64,000 nt of DNA from Methylotenera sp. (lineage in GTDB: Bacteria; Pseudomonadota; Gammaproteobacteria; Burkholderiales; Methylophilaceae). This document shows, in pieces, positions 43,076 through 52,327 of the stretch. The notes beneath the pieces were generated by a model. The model saw nothing but the letters and a program-made list of their open reading frames with translations. It was not told the DNA's origin and did no database searches. Where the stretch lies: contig JAKFVD010000016.1 of the NCBI GenBank assembly GCA_021732365.1, forward strand, positions 1 to 64,000, read 5' to 3'. Position 1 is the stretch's first letter; the number at the start of each line of letters is the position of its first letter. The translations under genes and the position numbers were made by a program.

Positions 43076-43759
43076 ATGACCCAGCAAAAACTTGGTCAAC
43101 TTCACCCATCATGGCTAGCAGCCATAGGCGATGAGCTTGAAAAGCCTTATATGCAGGCATTGCGCAATTTTCTGAAAGCCGAAAAAGCCGCTGGGAAAGT
43201 CATTTTTCCGCCTAATACCTTGATTTTTAATGCGTTTAATCACACGCCTTTTGAACAAGTGCGCGTGGTGATTATTGGGCAAGACCCTTATCATGGGCCA
43301 AATCAAGCACATGGGTTAAGTTTTTCTGTCCCGCAAGGTATTGATTTGCCACCGTCACTGCAAAATATTTTTAAAGAAATCTCATCTGATTTGGGCGTTA
43401 AGATGAGTCGCAGCGGGGATTTAACGCCTTGGGCTGACCAAGGCGTTTTGCTTTTGAATGCAACGCTGACGGTAGAACAAAGTAACGCAGGTTCACATCA
43501 AGGTAAAGGTTGGGAGCACTTTACCGATGCGGCGATTGCCGCGTTAAATGCGCATCGCGAGGGTTTGGTGTTTGTGTTGTGGGGTAGTTACGCGCAGAAA
43601 AAGGGTGCGTTTATTGATGAAAACAAGCATTTAGTATTGAAATCTGTGCATCCATCACCGCTATCCGCGCACCGTGGCTTTTTTGGTAATCGTCAATTTT
43701 CGACTATTAATCAATATTTAATTCAGCAAGGTCAAGCGCCGATTAATTGGCAAATTTAA
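43076..43759 (+). CDS. ung: uracil-DNA glycosylase (family 1)
   Basis: This 227-aa repair enzyme removes uracil from DNA. It has the water-activating motif VIIGQDPYHGPNQAHGLSF, LLLNATLTVEQSNAGSHQGK, and the DNA-intercalating loop HPSPLSAHRGF. Complete and of normal length. Confidence 0.97.
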   Translation: MTQQKLGQLHPSWLAAIGDELEKPYMQALRNFLKAEKAAGKVIFPPNTLIFNAFNHTPFEQVRVVIIGQDPYHGPNQAHGLSFSVPQGIDLPPSLQNIFKEISSDLGVKMSRSGDLTPWADQGVLLLNATLTVEQSNAGSHQGKGWEHFTDAAIAALNAHREGLVFVLWGSYAQKKGAFIDENKHLVLKSVHPSPLSAHRGFFGNRQFSTINQYLIQQGQAPINWQI

Positions 43760-44137
43760 CTTTTTAGGCTTTTTTATGGGTTAAGTTTAGCTTTTTACCC
43801 TAATTTGAGGGTTAACTTAACACTCAAAAACATCCAATAAATTACTCGCAATCATAAATTGCTTGCTATGCAGTTACAACTTCTTTACACTTTGCAAAGG
43901 TTAGTTACAAACTAACGCAAGTTAAAAAAAACCCCGATTAAGGGGAATAAATCGGGGTTAAAGGCCTCATTGTCTAAGGCTTCCGCTCAGGGAGGAAAGA
44001 AGCGGAAAGAAAACTAAGCGTCAACTTAGCTTTCATGTAGTTTCAGAGGCCTCAAATCTGGGTTAGTTCAGTCTATCTGTGGTTTTTTATCATTTTTTCA
44101 TCGCCTCTTTCGTAAGCTCACATGCGATAATATTGGC
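43760..44137. other. 378-bp intergenic region between ung and uvrD
   Basis: There is no protein gene here. The first part (43760-43920) has repeated GGGTTAA and TTAACTTAA words but no strong hairpin. The second part holds the candidate minus-strand small RNA described separately. The uvrD promoter should lie at about 44060-44130. Confidence 0.6.
43924..44058 (-). ncRNA. candidate structured small RNA with C-rich loops
   Basis: On the minus strand a closing helix (44046-44052 with 43962-43968) encloses two hairpins. They are 44025-44029/44014-44018 and 44001-44007/43981-43987. The 13-nt loop of the second contains CCUCC on the minus strand. Downstream an intrinsic terminator follows (43950-43959/43930-43939, loop with CCCC, then T8 on the minus strand). 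No open frame fits. C-rich loops of this sort can pair with ribosome-binding sites. The 5' end and promoter are not fixed; a weak TAGACT -10 lies near 44075. Confidence 0.55.
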
Positions 44138-46318
44138 ATGCAAAATCAAGATTCTCTTCTCACAGGCTTAAATAACAAACAACTGGAAGCTGTTACGCTA
44201 CCGCATCAATCTGCGCTTATTTTGGCAGGTGCTGGCAGCGGAAAAACGCGCGTACTCACTACTCGCATCGCCTGGCTGATTCAAACAGGACAGATTTCGC
44301 CGATGGGTTTGATGGCGGTGACGTTTACCAATAAAGCTGCCAAAGAGATGCTGACACGCTTAACCGCCATGTTGCCGATTAATACGCGCGGCATGTGGGC
44401 TGGCACTTTTCATGGTTTATGTAATCGCCTTTTGCGCGCGCATCATCGCGAAGCGGGTTTGCCTTCTACGTTTCAAATTTTAGATACCGCAGACCAGTTA
44501 AGTAGTATTAAACGCTTGATGAAGTTAATGAATATTGACGACGAAAAATATGCGCCTAAGCAAGTGCAAGGCTATATTAATAGCTGCAAAGAAGAAGGTT
44601 TACGGGCCAACAAAGTAGATGCTTATGACGGCCACAGCCAAAAGCTGCGTGAAATTTATGAAGAATACGATAAACAATGTAACCGCGAAAGTGTGGCAGA
44701 TTTCGCGGAATTATTATTGCGCTGCTACGAATTGCTAAGTCGCGATGAGCGCATTCGCAACCACTATCAAAGCCGCTTTCAATATATTCTGGTAGACGAA
44801 TTTCAAGATACTAATAAACTGCAATATCAATGGCTTAAGTTATTAGCCGGCAAAGAAAATTGCTTGTTTGCTGTAGGCGACGATGACCAATCGATTTACG
44901 GTTTTCGTGGTGCGCGCGTGGGCAATATGCGCGACTTTGAAACCGATTTTAACGTGCAAAATATCGTTAAGTTAGAAGAGAATTACCGCAGCCATAGCAA
45001 TATTTTAGATGCTGCCAATGCCATTATTTCGCATAACAAAAACCGTCTGGGCAAAAACTTATGGACTAGCGCAGGCGCTGGTGAACCCGTTAGAATCTAT
45101 GAAGCCTATAACGATAATGATGAGGCACAATTCATTGTTGATGAAGTAAAAATGTTGCAAAGTGAAGGCACGCCGTTGGCGGATATGGCTTTACTATATC
45201 GTAGCAATGCGCAGTCGCGCGTGCTGGAGCATGCCTTGTTTTCCGCCAACCTGCCCTATCGCGTGTATGGCGGTTTGCGCTTTTTTGAACGTGCCGAAGT
45301 AAAACATGCGCTGGCTTATATGCGCTTGATGGCGAATGCCAATGATGATACGGCGCTCTTGCGCGTGATTAATTTTCCTGCCCGCGGCATAGGTGCACGC
45401 AGCCTTGAGCAATTGCAAGAAGGCGCGCGCCAAAATGATTGTAGCTTATGGCAGGCCGCATTGAATAAAGTAGGTAACGGCAAAGCGGGCGGCAAAGGTT
45501 TAGAAGGCTTTGTTGCATTGATACGCGAAATGACAGATCAGGCCTATGGCATTACTTTGGCAGAAGTTGCTGAGCTAGCCACCACTTTTTCTGGCTTAAA
45601 AGCGCATTGTGAAAATGACAAAGACGGTGAAGACCGCATAGAAAACTTAGAGGAATTAGTGACAGCGGCAGTTGCTTTTACCAATCAAGCCTTTGGTAAC
45701 CACAACAATGTAGATGGCGACACAGAGCAAGATTTGATGACGCAATTTTTAACGCATGCCAGTTTAGAGGCAGGCGATCATCAAGCCACCATTGGTTATG
45801 ATGCGCTGCAATTAATGACGGTGCATGCATCTAAAGGCTTGGAATTTAAAGCGGTTTTTATAAGCGGGCTGGAAGAAGGATTATGCCCGCATGAAAATAG
45901 TTTAAGCGAAAACAATGGCTTAGAAGAAGAGCGGCGTTTGATGTATGTGGCGGTAACGCGCGCGCGCCAACGCTTATATTTAAGCCATGCACAAAGCCGC
46001 ATGCTGCATGGCCAAGTGCGTTATGGCATACCATCGCGCTTTTTAGATGAGATTCCAGAAGGTTTATTAAAACGGCTCAATAGCAAGCCGATGGCAAGAT
46101 CTAGCAGCAATTATGCTGAAAGTTACGCAGCACCAGTAGCGCAAAACACCAACAATTACCCCTACAAAATTGGCCAAGGTGTGCGCCACAATAAATTTGG
46201 TGAAGGCGTAGTGGTGAGCTATGAAGGCAATGCCGCTAACTTGGTGATTAAAATCAACTTTGGCAATAATGGATTAAAAACCTTGGCGATGGAATACGCT
46301 AAATTGGAAAAAATTTAA
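44138..46318 (+). CDS. uvrD: UvrD/PcrA-type DNA helicase II
   Basis: This 726-aa superfamily 1A 3'-5' helicase acts in nucleotide excision and mismatch repair. It begins LLTGLNNKQLEAVT, with Walker A in LAGAGSGKTRVLTTR, motif II in LVDEFQDTNKLQYQW, motif III GDDDQSIYGFRGA, motif V LMTVHASKGLEFKAVF and motif VI YVAVTRARQRLYL. The C-terminal Tudor-like part (VRHNKFGEGVVVSYEGN) is present. Length is normal. Confidence 0.96.
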   Translation: MQNQDSLLTGLNNKQLEAVTLPHQSALILAGAGSGKTRVLTTRIAWLIQTGQISPMGLMAVTFTNKAAKEMLTRLTAMLPINTRGMWAGTFHGLCNRLLRAHHREAGLPSTFQILDTADQLSSIKRLMKLMNIDDEKYAPKQVQGYINSCKEEGLRANKVDAYDGHSQKLREIYEEYDKQCNRESVADFAELLLRCYELLSRDERIRNHYQSRFQYILVDEFQDTNKLQYQWLKLLAGKENCLFAVGDDDQSIYGFRGARVGNMRDFETDFNVQNIVKLEENYRSHSNILDAANAIISHNKNRLGKNLWTSAGAGEPVRIYEAYNDNDEAQFIVDEVKMLQSEGTPLADMALLYRSNAQSRVLEHALFSANLPYRVYGGLRFFERAEVKHALAYMRLMANANDDTALLRVINFPARGIGARSLEQLQEGARQNDCSLWQAALNKVGNGKAGGKGLEGFVALIREMTDQAYGITLAEVAELATTFSGLKAHCENDKDGEDRIENLEELVTAAVAFTNQAFGNHNNVDGDTEQDLMTQFLTHASLEAGDHQATIGYDALQLMTVHASKGLEFKAVFISGLEEGLCPHENSLSENNGLEEERRLMYVAVTRARQRLYLSHAQSRMLHGQVRYGIPSRFLDEIPEGLLKRLNSKPMARSSSNYAESYAAPVAQNTNNYPYKIGQGVRHNKFGEGVVVSYEGNAANLVIKINFGNNGLKTLAMEYAKLEKI

Positions 46319-46336
46319 ATTTGGCCAAATCCAAAG

Positions 46337-46394
46337 CCGTTCGTGGTGAGCTTGTCGAACCACATAATACCCTTCGACAAGCTCAGGGCGAACG
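46337..46394. repeat. palindromic repeat, second copy, after uvrD
   Basis: CCGTTCGTGGTGAGCTTGTC (starting 46337) pairs with the arm 46371-46394 (CCTTCGACAAGCTCAGGGCG onward) across a 9-bp spacer. It is the same element type as the repeat inside bioA (35115-35193). It lies between the convergent uvrD and BPSS1780-family genes and may serve as their terminator. Confidence 0.85.
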
Positions 46395-46406
46395 TTTAGA
46401 TGTTTT

Positions 46407-47189
46407 TTAAGCAGCTCTAAACACATCGCGATAACTGACATATTGAAACGCTAGCATTAAAGTAGTTGCCAGCAATAAACAGCCAAATACCAATAGCGAG
46501 GTGAGCATTTGGCCTAGCAATGGCACTAGGCTACCGATAATACCAACCACAATACCTACTGCTAACATGGCGCCAACAATGCCCGCTGTTAGCAATAACC
46601 ATGATGCACCTAGCGCAATCATGTATTGCAATGAGCCTGCGATACTGGATTTAATGGCTTTTACCACGTCATAATTATTAAACGCAATTAACATAGGCGA
46701 AAACCAAGTCGCCATCATTAGCGGTATCAGCATTAAGCTTAATTTAAGCAGTAAAGGAATCATCGCCTGCATCATCTGCATGGCTTGCGATTCTGTCATT
46801 TCGGCTTTGCCTTGCGTAAATTTAAGCAGGCCTTCAATGTCACTATTCAATATAAAACTCACTATTACGCCATATAGCAAACAAAGCCCACCCAGCGCCA
46901 TCAACGCAGGGATTTTAGGCTTAATCAATTGAATCACTTCACTCACGCTTTGCTGTTTTTGCATATCCGCATTGCGATATAGCGAGATAGCGATTGCTAG
47001 AAATACTGGCCACAATAAAATTGAGAAAAAGGCAAAAAACTGCAAACCAGGCACAGATGGCAACATCATAAATAGCCCCACATAAGCCAAGCCCAGCAAC
47101 AGCCATTTACGCGGGGCAGTTTTAAACAATGCCACGCTTTCTTTTACCCAACTAATGCCTGTTTTAGTACGCGATTCTAAAATTGCCAT
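46407..47189 (-). CDS. BPSS1780-family membrane protein
   Basis: This 260-aa protein has about six membrane helices. The N-terminal WVKESVALFKTAPRKWLLLG and late AFNNYDVVKAIKSSIAGSL segments match the BPSS1780 family. Function is unknown. It follows thrB by 17 bp, so they share a transcript; the same pair is known in other betaproteobacteria. Confidence 0.75.
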   Translation of the reverse strand: MAILESRTKTGISWVKESVALFKTAPRKWLLLGLAYVGLFMMLPSVPGLQFFAFFSILLWPVFLAIAISLYRNADMQKQQSVSEVIQLIKPKIPALMALGGLCLLYGVIVSFILNSDIEGLLKFTQGKAEMTESQAMQMMQAMIPLLLKLSLMLIPLMMATWFSPMLIAFNNYDVVKAIKSSIAGSLQYMIALGASWLLLTAGIVGAMLAVGIVVGIIGSLVPLLGQMLTSLLVFGCLLLATTLMLAFQYVSYRDVFRAA

Positions 47190-47206
47190 GATGATTTCCT
47201 TTGCGC

Positions 47207-48157
47207 TTATTGAATTTTAGCCAGCGCAATATGTTGCTGTAATATGTTTTTAAAATGATTAGGATCTTTGGTGTGGGTTAATGCGCCATCGGCTGGATAA
47301 TAAAAATCGTATAAGCGCGATAACCAAAAGCGCAGTGCAGCACGGCGCAGTAATGTGGGCCATAATTGTTGTTCTGCCACTGAAAAGGGTTTTACACGTT
47401 GATATTCGGCTAAAAAATGGGTTAACTTTTCATGGTCGATATTACCTAAATCGCTGCCATTATGGTGCAGGCACCACTCATTTACCGCAATCGCCACGTC
47501 ATACGCCAACACATCGTTACAGGCATAATAAAAATCAATAAAGCCACCCAATTGCGCATCGTCAAACAGTACATTATCGCGGAATAAATCGCCATGCACC
47601 ACACCGCGTGGCAAGGCGCTGGTATCAACGCTTAATTGATAAGCCAACTCGGTTTTAAGTAATTCGCTATCCGCCGCAATCGCTATTTTGGGCAGCACTT
47701 GCTGTGCTGTTTTAATAAACCAATCTTGCCCGCGTTGGTTGTGCCCTTGCTGATTAAATTGCTGACCCGCTACATGCATATTGGCTAATGTAGTCGCCAC
47801 CTGCCCCACTTGTGCTAAATCGGGTGTAGCAATATCTTTGCCTTTAAGACAACTGACCATTAAGGCTGGCTTGTTTTTGAGTAAATGCAAAGCAACGCCA
47901 TTTTTATCAAAAATCGGTGCTGGGCAAAGTATGCCGTGTTGCGCTAAATGCGCCATTAAATCGACAAAATAAGGTAACTCTTCTAAAGTATTCTTCTCAA
48001 AAATAGTGAGAACATAGCGATTATTTTGGGTAATCACAAAGTAATTAGTGTTGGTGATGCCTGCGGCAATGCCTCTTAATTCCACAATTTCATCAAGTTC
48101 AAAATCGCGTAACCAAGTGCGTACTTCTTCTAAATTAAGGGTAGTAAAAACAGACAT
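47207..48157 (-). CDS. thrB: homoserine kinase (APH-fold type)
   Basis: This 316-aa kinase phosphorylates homoserine in threonine synthesis and is of the phosphotransferase-fold ThrB type used by betaproteobacteria. Motifs are ITNTNYFVIT, the catalytic loop GVVHGDLFRDNVLFD and metal-binding GFIDFYYACND. It sits between the DUF2782 and BPSS1780-family genes. Confidence 0.94.
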   Translation of the reverse strand: MSVFTTLNLEEVRTWLRDFELDEIVELRGIAAGITNTNYFVITQNNRYVLTIFEKNTLEELPYFVDLMAHLAQHGILCPAPIFDKNGVALHLLKNKPALMVSCLKGKDIATPDLAQVGQVATTLANMHVAGQQFNQQGHNQRGQDWFIKTAQQVLPKIAIAADSELLKTELAYQLSVDTSALPRGVVHGDLFRDNVLFDDAQLGGFIDFYYACNDVLAYDVAIAVNEWCLHHNGSDLGNIDHEKLTHFLAEYQRVKPFSVAEQQLWPTLLRRAALRFWLSRLYDFYYPADGALTHTKDPNHFKNILQQHIALAKIQ

Positions 48158-48179
48158 TTCGCTCTACATAAAAAATTAA

Positions 48180-48194
48180 GAGGGCACTGCCCTC
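48180..48194 (-). terminator. hairpin between DUF2782 gene and thrB
   Basis: GAGGGC (48180-48185) pairs with GCCCTC (48189-48194); on the minus strand it is followed by TTAATTTTTT. It may partly terminate the DUF2782 transcript ahead of thrB. Confidence 0.55.
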
Positions 48195-48234
48195 CTAACG
48201 CATTATTAAATATGGCTCACTTAAACATGGCAAA

Positions 48235-48627
48235 TTAAAATCTAAAGATAATCCATTTGGGCACACTTAATGGTGGATTTGGCCCAATATTTACCCAGCC
48301 GCCGTTTGAATCTTCTTTATGCAAATAATAAGGCACGCCATGCTCGGGCGTTACTTTCATCATATACATCTCACCATTGATACGATATTCCTCAATGGTT
48401 TCAGCGCCTTTTTTACGAATAGTGATTTGTGGTTCAAGCGCAGGATCTTCCAAAGCCTCACCATCTATCACTTTTGGCGGCGGCTGCACTTGCTCTAATA
48501 ACTCCAAATCATTGGGTTGCGCCGCAAAAATGATGTTCGACGTCAGCAATAATGGCATCGTAAACATCAACAGCGCGGTTAATTTAAGGTTTTGCATCAC
48601 TGTACTTTTCATTACTGTGCTTTCCAT
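48235..48627 (-). CDS. DUF2782-family exported protein
   Basis: This 130-aa protein has a hydrophobic N-terminal signal segment (LTALLMFTMPLLLTSNIIFA) and a small domain with ITIRKKGAETIEEYRINGEM and the closing PPLSVPKWIIFRF, as in DUF2782. The first 15 codons hold a near-exact 15-bp tandem duplication that gives three in-frame ATGs (48627, 48612, 48594). GGCGG 4-5 nt before the first supports it. It is usually found between polA and thrB, as here. Confidence 0.75.
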   Translation of the reverse strand: MESTVMKSTVMQNLKLTALLMFTMPLLLTSNIIFAAQPNDLELLEQVQPPPKVIDGEALEDPALEPQITIRKKGAETIEEYRINGEMYMMKVTPEHGVPYYLHKEDSNGGWVNIGPNPPLSVPKWIIFRF

Positions 48628-48701
48628 TTTGCCGCCAGTTAAATTAAGTTAATTCATTCTAACAAAAGCCTGTTAAAAAAGCAGGGTAAAACGGCTGTTG
48701 C

Positions 48702-49424
48702 TTATAAATATAGCTGAATTTTGCGCTCAGCAGGCGTTAGCTCAAATCCTGTTAATTCATAATGTTTAAATATCGCCTCAACAATTTGTTTGGGGTCATC
48801 AATCATTTGAATCAAATCCATATCTTGTGCTGATGCCATACCCTCTAGCACCAAAGTATTTTTTAGCCAATCCACTAACCCTGCCCAAAAATCTTTACAC
48901 ACCAAAATAATCGGAATTTTGCGCGATTTACCCGTTTGCACCAGCGTAATCGCTTCCATTAATTCATCCAAAGTGCCAAAACCGCCTGGCATCACCACGT
49001 AGGCACTGGCGTATTTAACAAACATCACCTTGCGCATAAAAAAGTATTTAAACGTAATATCAATATCCTGAAAACCATTGCCACTTTGCTCAAACGGCAA
49101 CTCAATATTCAAGCCCACGCTAGGCCCTACGCCGGCGAAAGCGCCCTTATTAGCCGCTTCCATAATGCCCGGCCCACCACCAGAAATCACGCTAAAACCT
49201 GCATCCGATAATAATCGGGCAATTTCTTCGGTTAACTTGTAATAAGGATGTTCTGGCTTGGTGCGCGCGCTACCAAAAATTGACACGGCTGGCGTAATTT
49301 CTTTTAACTTTTCAGTAGCGGCAACAAATTCTGCCATAATCTCAAAAGCGTGCCAGGATTCAGTTTCTGTGGTCGCGCCATTGAGCAATTCAGATTCGGT
49401 TATTTGTGGTAATTTTTTAATCAT
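48702..49424 (-). CDS. LOG-family (TIGR00730) Rossmann-fold protein
   Basis: This 240-aa protein of the cytokinin-riboside monophosphate phosphoribohydrolase (LOG) superfamily has the nucleotide-binding SGGGPGIMEAANKGAF and catalytic PGGFGTLDELMEAI motifs. Bacterial members hydrolyse nucleotide 5'-monophosphates such as AMP. It is divergent from polA. Confidence 0.92.
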   Translation of the reverse strand: MIKKLPQITESELLNGATTETESWHAFEIMAEFVAATEKLKEITPAVSIFGSARTKPEHPYYKLTEEIARLLSDAGFSVISGGGPGIMEAANKGAFAGVGPSVGLNIELPFEQSGNGFQDIDITFKYFFMRKVMFVKYASAYVVMPGGFGTLDELMEAITLVQTGKSRKIPIILVCKDFWAGLVDWLKNTLVLEGMASAQDMDLIQMIDDPKQIVEAIFKHYELTGFELTPAERKIQLYL

Positions 49425-49477
49425 TTGATTGACTCAATAAAATTCTGTTTATTAACTAAATATATTATCTCACGCCT

Positions 49478-52327
49478 ATGAAAACGCTACTGCTTGTTGA
49501 CGGTTCATCTTATTTGTATCGCGCATTTCACGGCCTACCAGATTTGCGCAACAAGGCTAACGAGCCCACTGGCGCCATTCGCGGCGTATTAAGCATGCTG
49601 CGCAAACTGCACAAGGATTACCCTGCCGATTATAGCGCGTGTGTGTTTGATGCAAAAGGCAAAACCTTTAGAGATGACATTTACCCAGAATACAAAGCCA
49701 ATCGCCCCAGCATGCCAGACGATTTGCGCAGCCAAGTAGAGCCGCTGCATGAAGCGATAAAAGCGATGGGCTGGCCGCTGTTAATGGTAGACAATGTAGA
49801 AGCTGACGATGTGATTGGTTGCTTGGCCAAACAAGCCGAAAAACAAGGCTTACGTGTGATTATCAGCACGGGCGATAAAGATATTTCGCAGTTAGTGAAT
49901 GAGCATGTCACGGTGATTAACACCATGCCGAATGCCTTTAGAAAAGGCGATGAGATACTGGATATTGCAGGCGTTGAGGCCAAATTTGGCCTAAAACCCG
50001 CATTGATTGTGGATTATTTAACATTAATCGGCGACACGGTGGATAACGTGCCAGGTGTTGAAAAAGTAGGCCCAAAAACGGCTGTGAAGTGGCTGCAAGA
50101 ATACGGCTCGCTAGATAATATTATCGCTAATGCCGATAAATTTGGCGGCGTGGTGGGTGAAAATTTGCGCAAAGCTTTGGATTGGCTGCCGACTGGCCGT
50201 GAGCTGATTACCATTAAATGCGATTTGGATAATTTTGAAGGTATGCCCGCAAGTTTTGAGTCGCTAATGCTGCAAAGCCAAGATAAAGCCACACTGGCGG
50301 CGCTGTATGACCGTTTTGATTTTAAAACGTGGCAGCGCGAATTAGCAACTGAAACAGGAAATGTAACGCCAAAACCCGAAATAGCCAATGGCGAAACAGG
50401 TAATTTATTCGATTCGCCGAGCAATAAGCCAGAACTTAACACTCAAAATCACTCAAAAAATCTCGAAGCTCCAGTCACGCCAAAAATCGATTATGAAGCT
50501 GTAACGACACGCAATTTTGAAACGATATTAACGAATGAACAGCTGGATATTTGGCTAACGAAATTGCAATCTTCTGCATTGATTTGTGTGGATACTGAAA
50601 CCACTTCTTTAGAGCCAATGACCGCTAAGATTGTGGGCTTATCGTTTTCGGTTGAGGCTGGTAGCGGCGCTTATTTGCCGCTCACCCATGATTATTTTGA
50701 CGCGCCAGAACAGCTGAATTTTGCAGAAACTTTAGCCAAAATAAAACCCATTCTAGAAAACCCTGACATTAAAAAAGTCGGCCAAAATCTCAAATATGAT
50801 CAACATATTTTAGCCAATCACGGTATTGCGCTAAACGGTATTGCGCACGATACGCTGTTGCAATCCTACGTTTTTGAAGCGCATAAATCGCATGGTATGG
50901 ATGCCTTAAGTGAGCGCCATTTGGGCATCAAAACCATTACGTTTGAAGAAGTAGCAGGCAAAGGCGCCAAGCAGGTAAGCTTTAACCAGGTGACGGTAGA
51001 GGTGGCCGCTGAATACGCGGCCGAAGATGCCGATATCACTCTGCAACTGCATGAAGCCATGTACCCACAAATCGCGACAGACGCAAAATTAGATTTTATT
51101 TATAGCCAAATTGAAATGCCCAGTTCGCAGATTCTATTTACGATTGAGCGCAATGGCGTGCTGATAGACCGCGATATGCTGAACGTACAAAGCAATGAAA
51201 TTGGCGCAAAATTAGTCGCACTAGAAAATCAGGCGTACGAATTGGCTGGACAACCTTTTAATTTAGGCTCGCCTAAACAATTACAAGAAATCTTATTTGA
51301 TAAACTGGGCATTAAACCCACTAAAAAAACCCCTTCTGGCGCGCCGAGTACCGATGAAGACGTATTGCAAGAATTAGCGCTGGACCATCCACTGCCCAAA
51401 GTGCTACTGGAATATCGCGGTTTGGCAAAACTTAAATCCACCTACACTGACAAACTACCCAAAATGATCAATGCGCAAACGGGTCGCGTGCATACCAGCT
51501 ACAACCAGGCAGTGGCCATTACTGGCAGGCTAGCCAGCTCAGACCCCAATTTACAGAATATCCCTGTAAGGTCAGCCGAAGGCCGCCGCATACGCGAGGC
51601 GTTTATTGCACCAAAAGGTTCGCATATCGTTTCTGCCGATTATTCACAGATTGAGCTGCGCATTATGGCGCACCTTTCTCAAGATGCCGGCATGCTGGAA
51701 GCGTTTGCCAATAATGAAGACATTCACCGTGCCACCGCTGCCGAGATTTTTGGCGTAGAACGTAGCGCTGTGGATAATGAACAACGCCGTTACGCAAAAG
51801 TGATTAACTTTGGCTTGATTTACGGCATGAGCGCCTTCGGCCTGGCGCAAAACCTGAATATTGAGCGCAGTGCAGCGGCCAGCTACATTGAGCGCTACTT
51901 TGCGCGTTACCCAGGCGTGCGCGAATATATGCATAACACCCGCGAAATCGCCAAAGCGCAAGGCTACGTTGAAACCTATTTCGGCCGCCGATTATGGGTG
52001 CCAGAAATCAACAGCCCCAACGTACAAAGAAGAAACGGCGCCGAACGCGCCGCCATCAATGCACCTATGCAAGGCACAGCGGCAGATTTGATTAAATTGG
52101 CCATGATTGCGGTGGATAAATGGTTAAGGGAAGAAAAACTAAACGGCAATCATTTGAAATCGAAATTGATTATGCAAGTGCATGATGAATTGGTGCTGGA
52201 AGTACCTGATAATGAACTGGAATTGATTAAAAATACGTTGCCAACCTTAATGCAAAATGTGGCGAAGTTGTCTGTGCCGTTGTTGGCGGAAGTAGGCGTA
52301 GGTAGTAATTGGGAAAGCGCGCATTAG
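49478..52327 (+). CDS. polA: DNA polymerase I
   Basis: This 949-aa repair and Okazaki-fragment polymerase has an N-terminal 5'-3' exonuclease (VDGSSYLYRAFHGLP, DNVEADDVIG), then a 3'-5' exonuclease with intact acidic residues (CVDTETTSLEP, KYDQHILA, AAEDADITLQLH). The polymerase domain follows with motif A (SADYSQIELRIMAHLS), motif B (RYAKVINFGLIYGM) and motif C (MQVHDELVLEVP). The proofreading domain looks functional. The next gene follows with no gap. Confidence 0.98.
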   Translation: MKTLLLVDGSSYLYRAFHGLPDLRNKANEPTGAIRGVLSMLRKLHKDYPADYSACVFDAKGKTFRDDIYPEYKANRPSMPDDLRSQVEPLHEAIKAMGWPLLMVDNVEADDVIGCLAKQAEKQGLRVIISTGDKDISQLVNEHVTVINTMPNAFRKGDEILDIAGVEAKFGLKPALIVDYLTLIGDTVDNVPGVEKVGPKTAVKWLQEYGSLDNIIANADKFGGVVGENLRKALDWLPTGRELITIKCDLDNFEGMPASFESLMLQSQDKATLAALYDRFDFKTWQRELATETGNVTPKPEIANGETGNLFDSPSNKPELNTQNHSKNLEAPVTPKIDYEAVTTRNFETILTNEQLDIWLTKLQSSALICVDTETTSLEPMTAKIVGLSFSVEAGSGAYLPLTHDYFDAPEQLNFAETLAKIKPILENPDIKKVGQNLKYDQHILANHGIALNGIAHDTLLQSYVFEAHKSHGMDALSERHLGIKTITFEEVAGKGAKQVSFNQVTVEVAAEYAAEDADITLQLHEAMYPQIATDAKLDFIYSQIEMPSSQILFTIERNGVLIDRDMLNVQSNEIGAKLVALENQAYELAGQPFNLGSPKQLQEILFDKLGIKPTKKTPSGAPSTDEDVLQELALDHPLPKVLLEYRGLAKLKSTYTDKLPKMINAQTGRVHTSYNQAVAITGRLASSDPNLQNIPVRSAEGRRIREAFIAPKGSHIVSADYSQIELRIMAHLSQDAGMLEAFANNEDIHRATAAEIFGVERSAVDNEQRRYAKVINFGLIYGMSAFGLAQNLNIERSAAASYIERYFARYPGVREYMHNTREIAKAQGYVETYFGRRLWVPEINSPNVQRRNGAERAAINAPMQGTAADLIKLAMIAVDKWLREEKLNGNHLKSKLIMQVHDELVLEVPDNELELIKNTLPTLMQNVAKLSVPLLAEVGVGSNWESAH

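Noticed and set aside
43924..44058. CsrB/RsmZ-like RNA on the plus strand (GGA in loops)
   Set aside because: The plus strand has GGA in the loops, but the only strong terminator T run is on the minus strand, so a minus-strand RNA is preferred.
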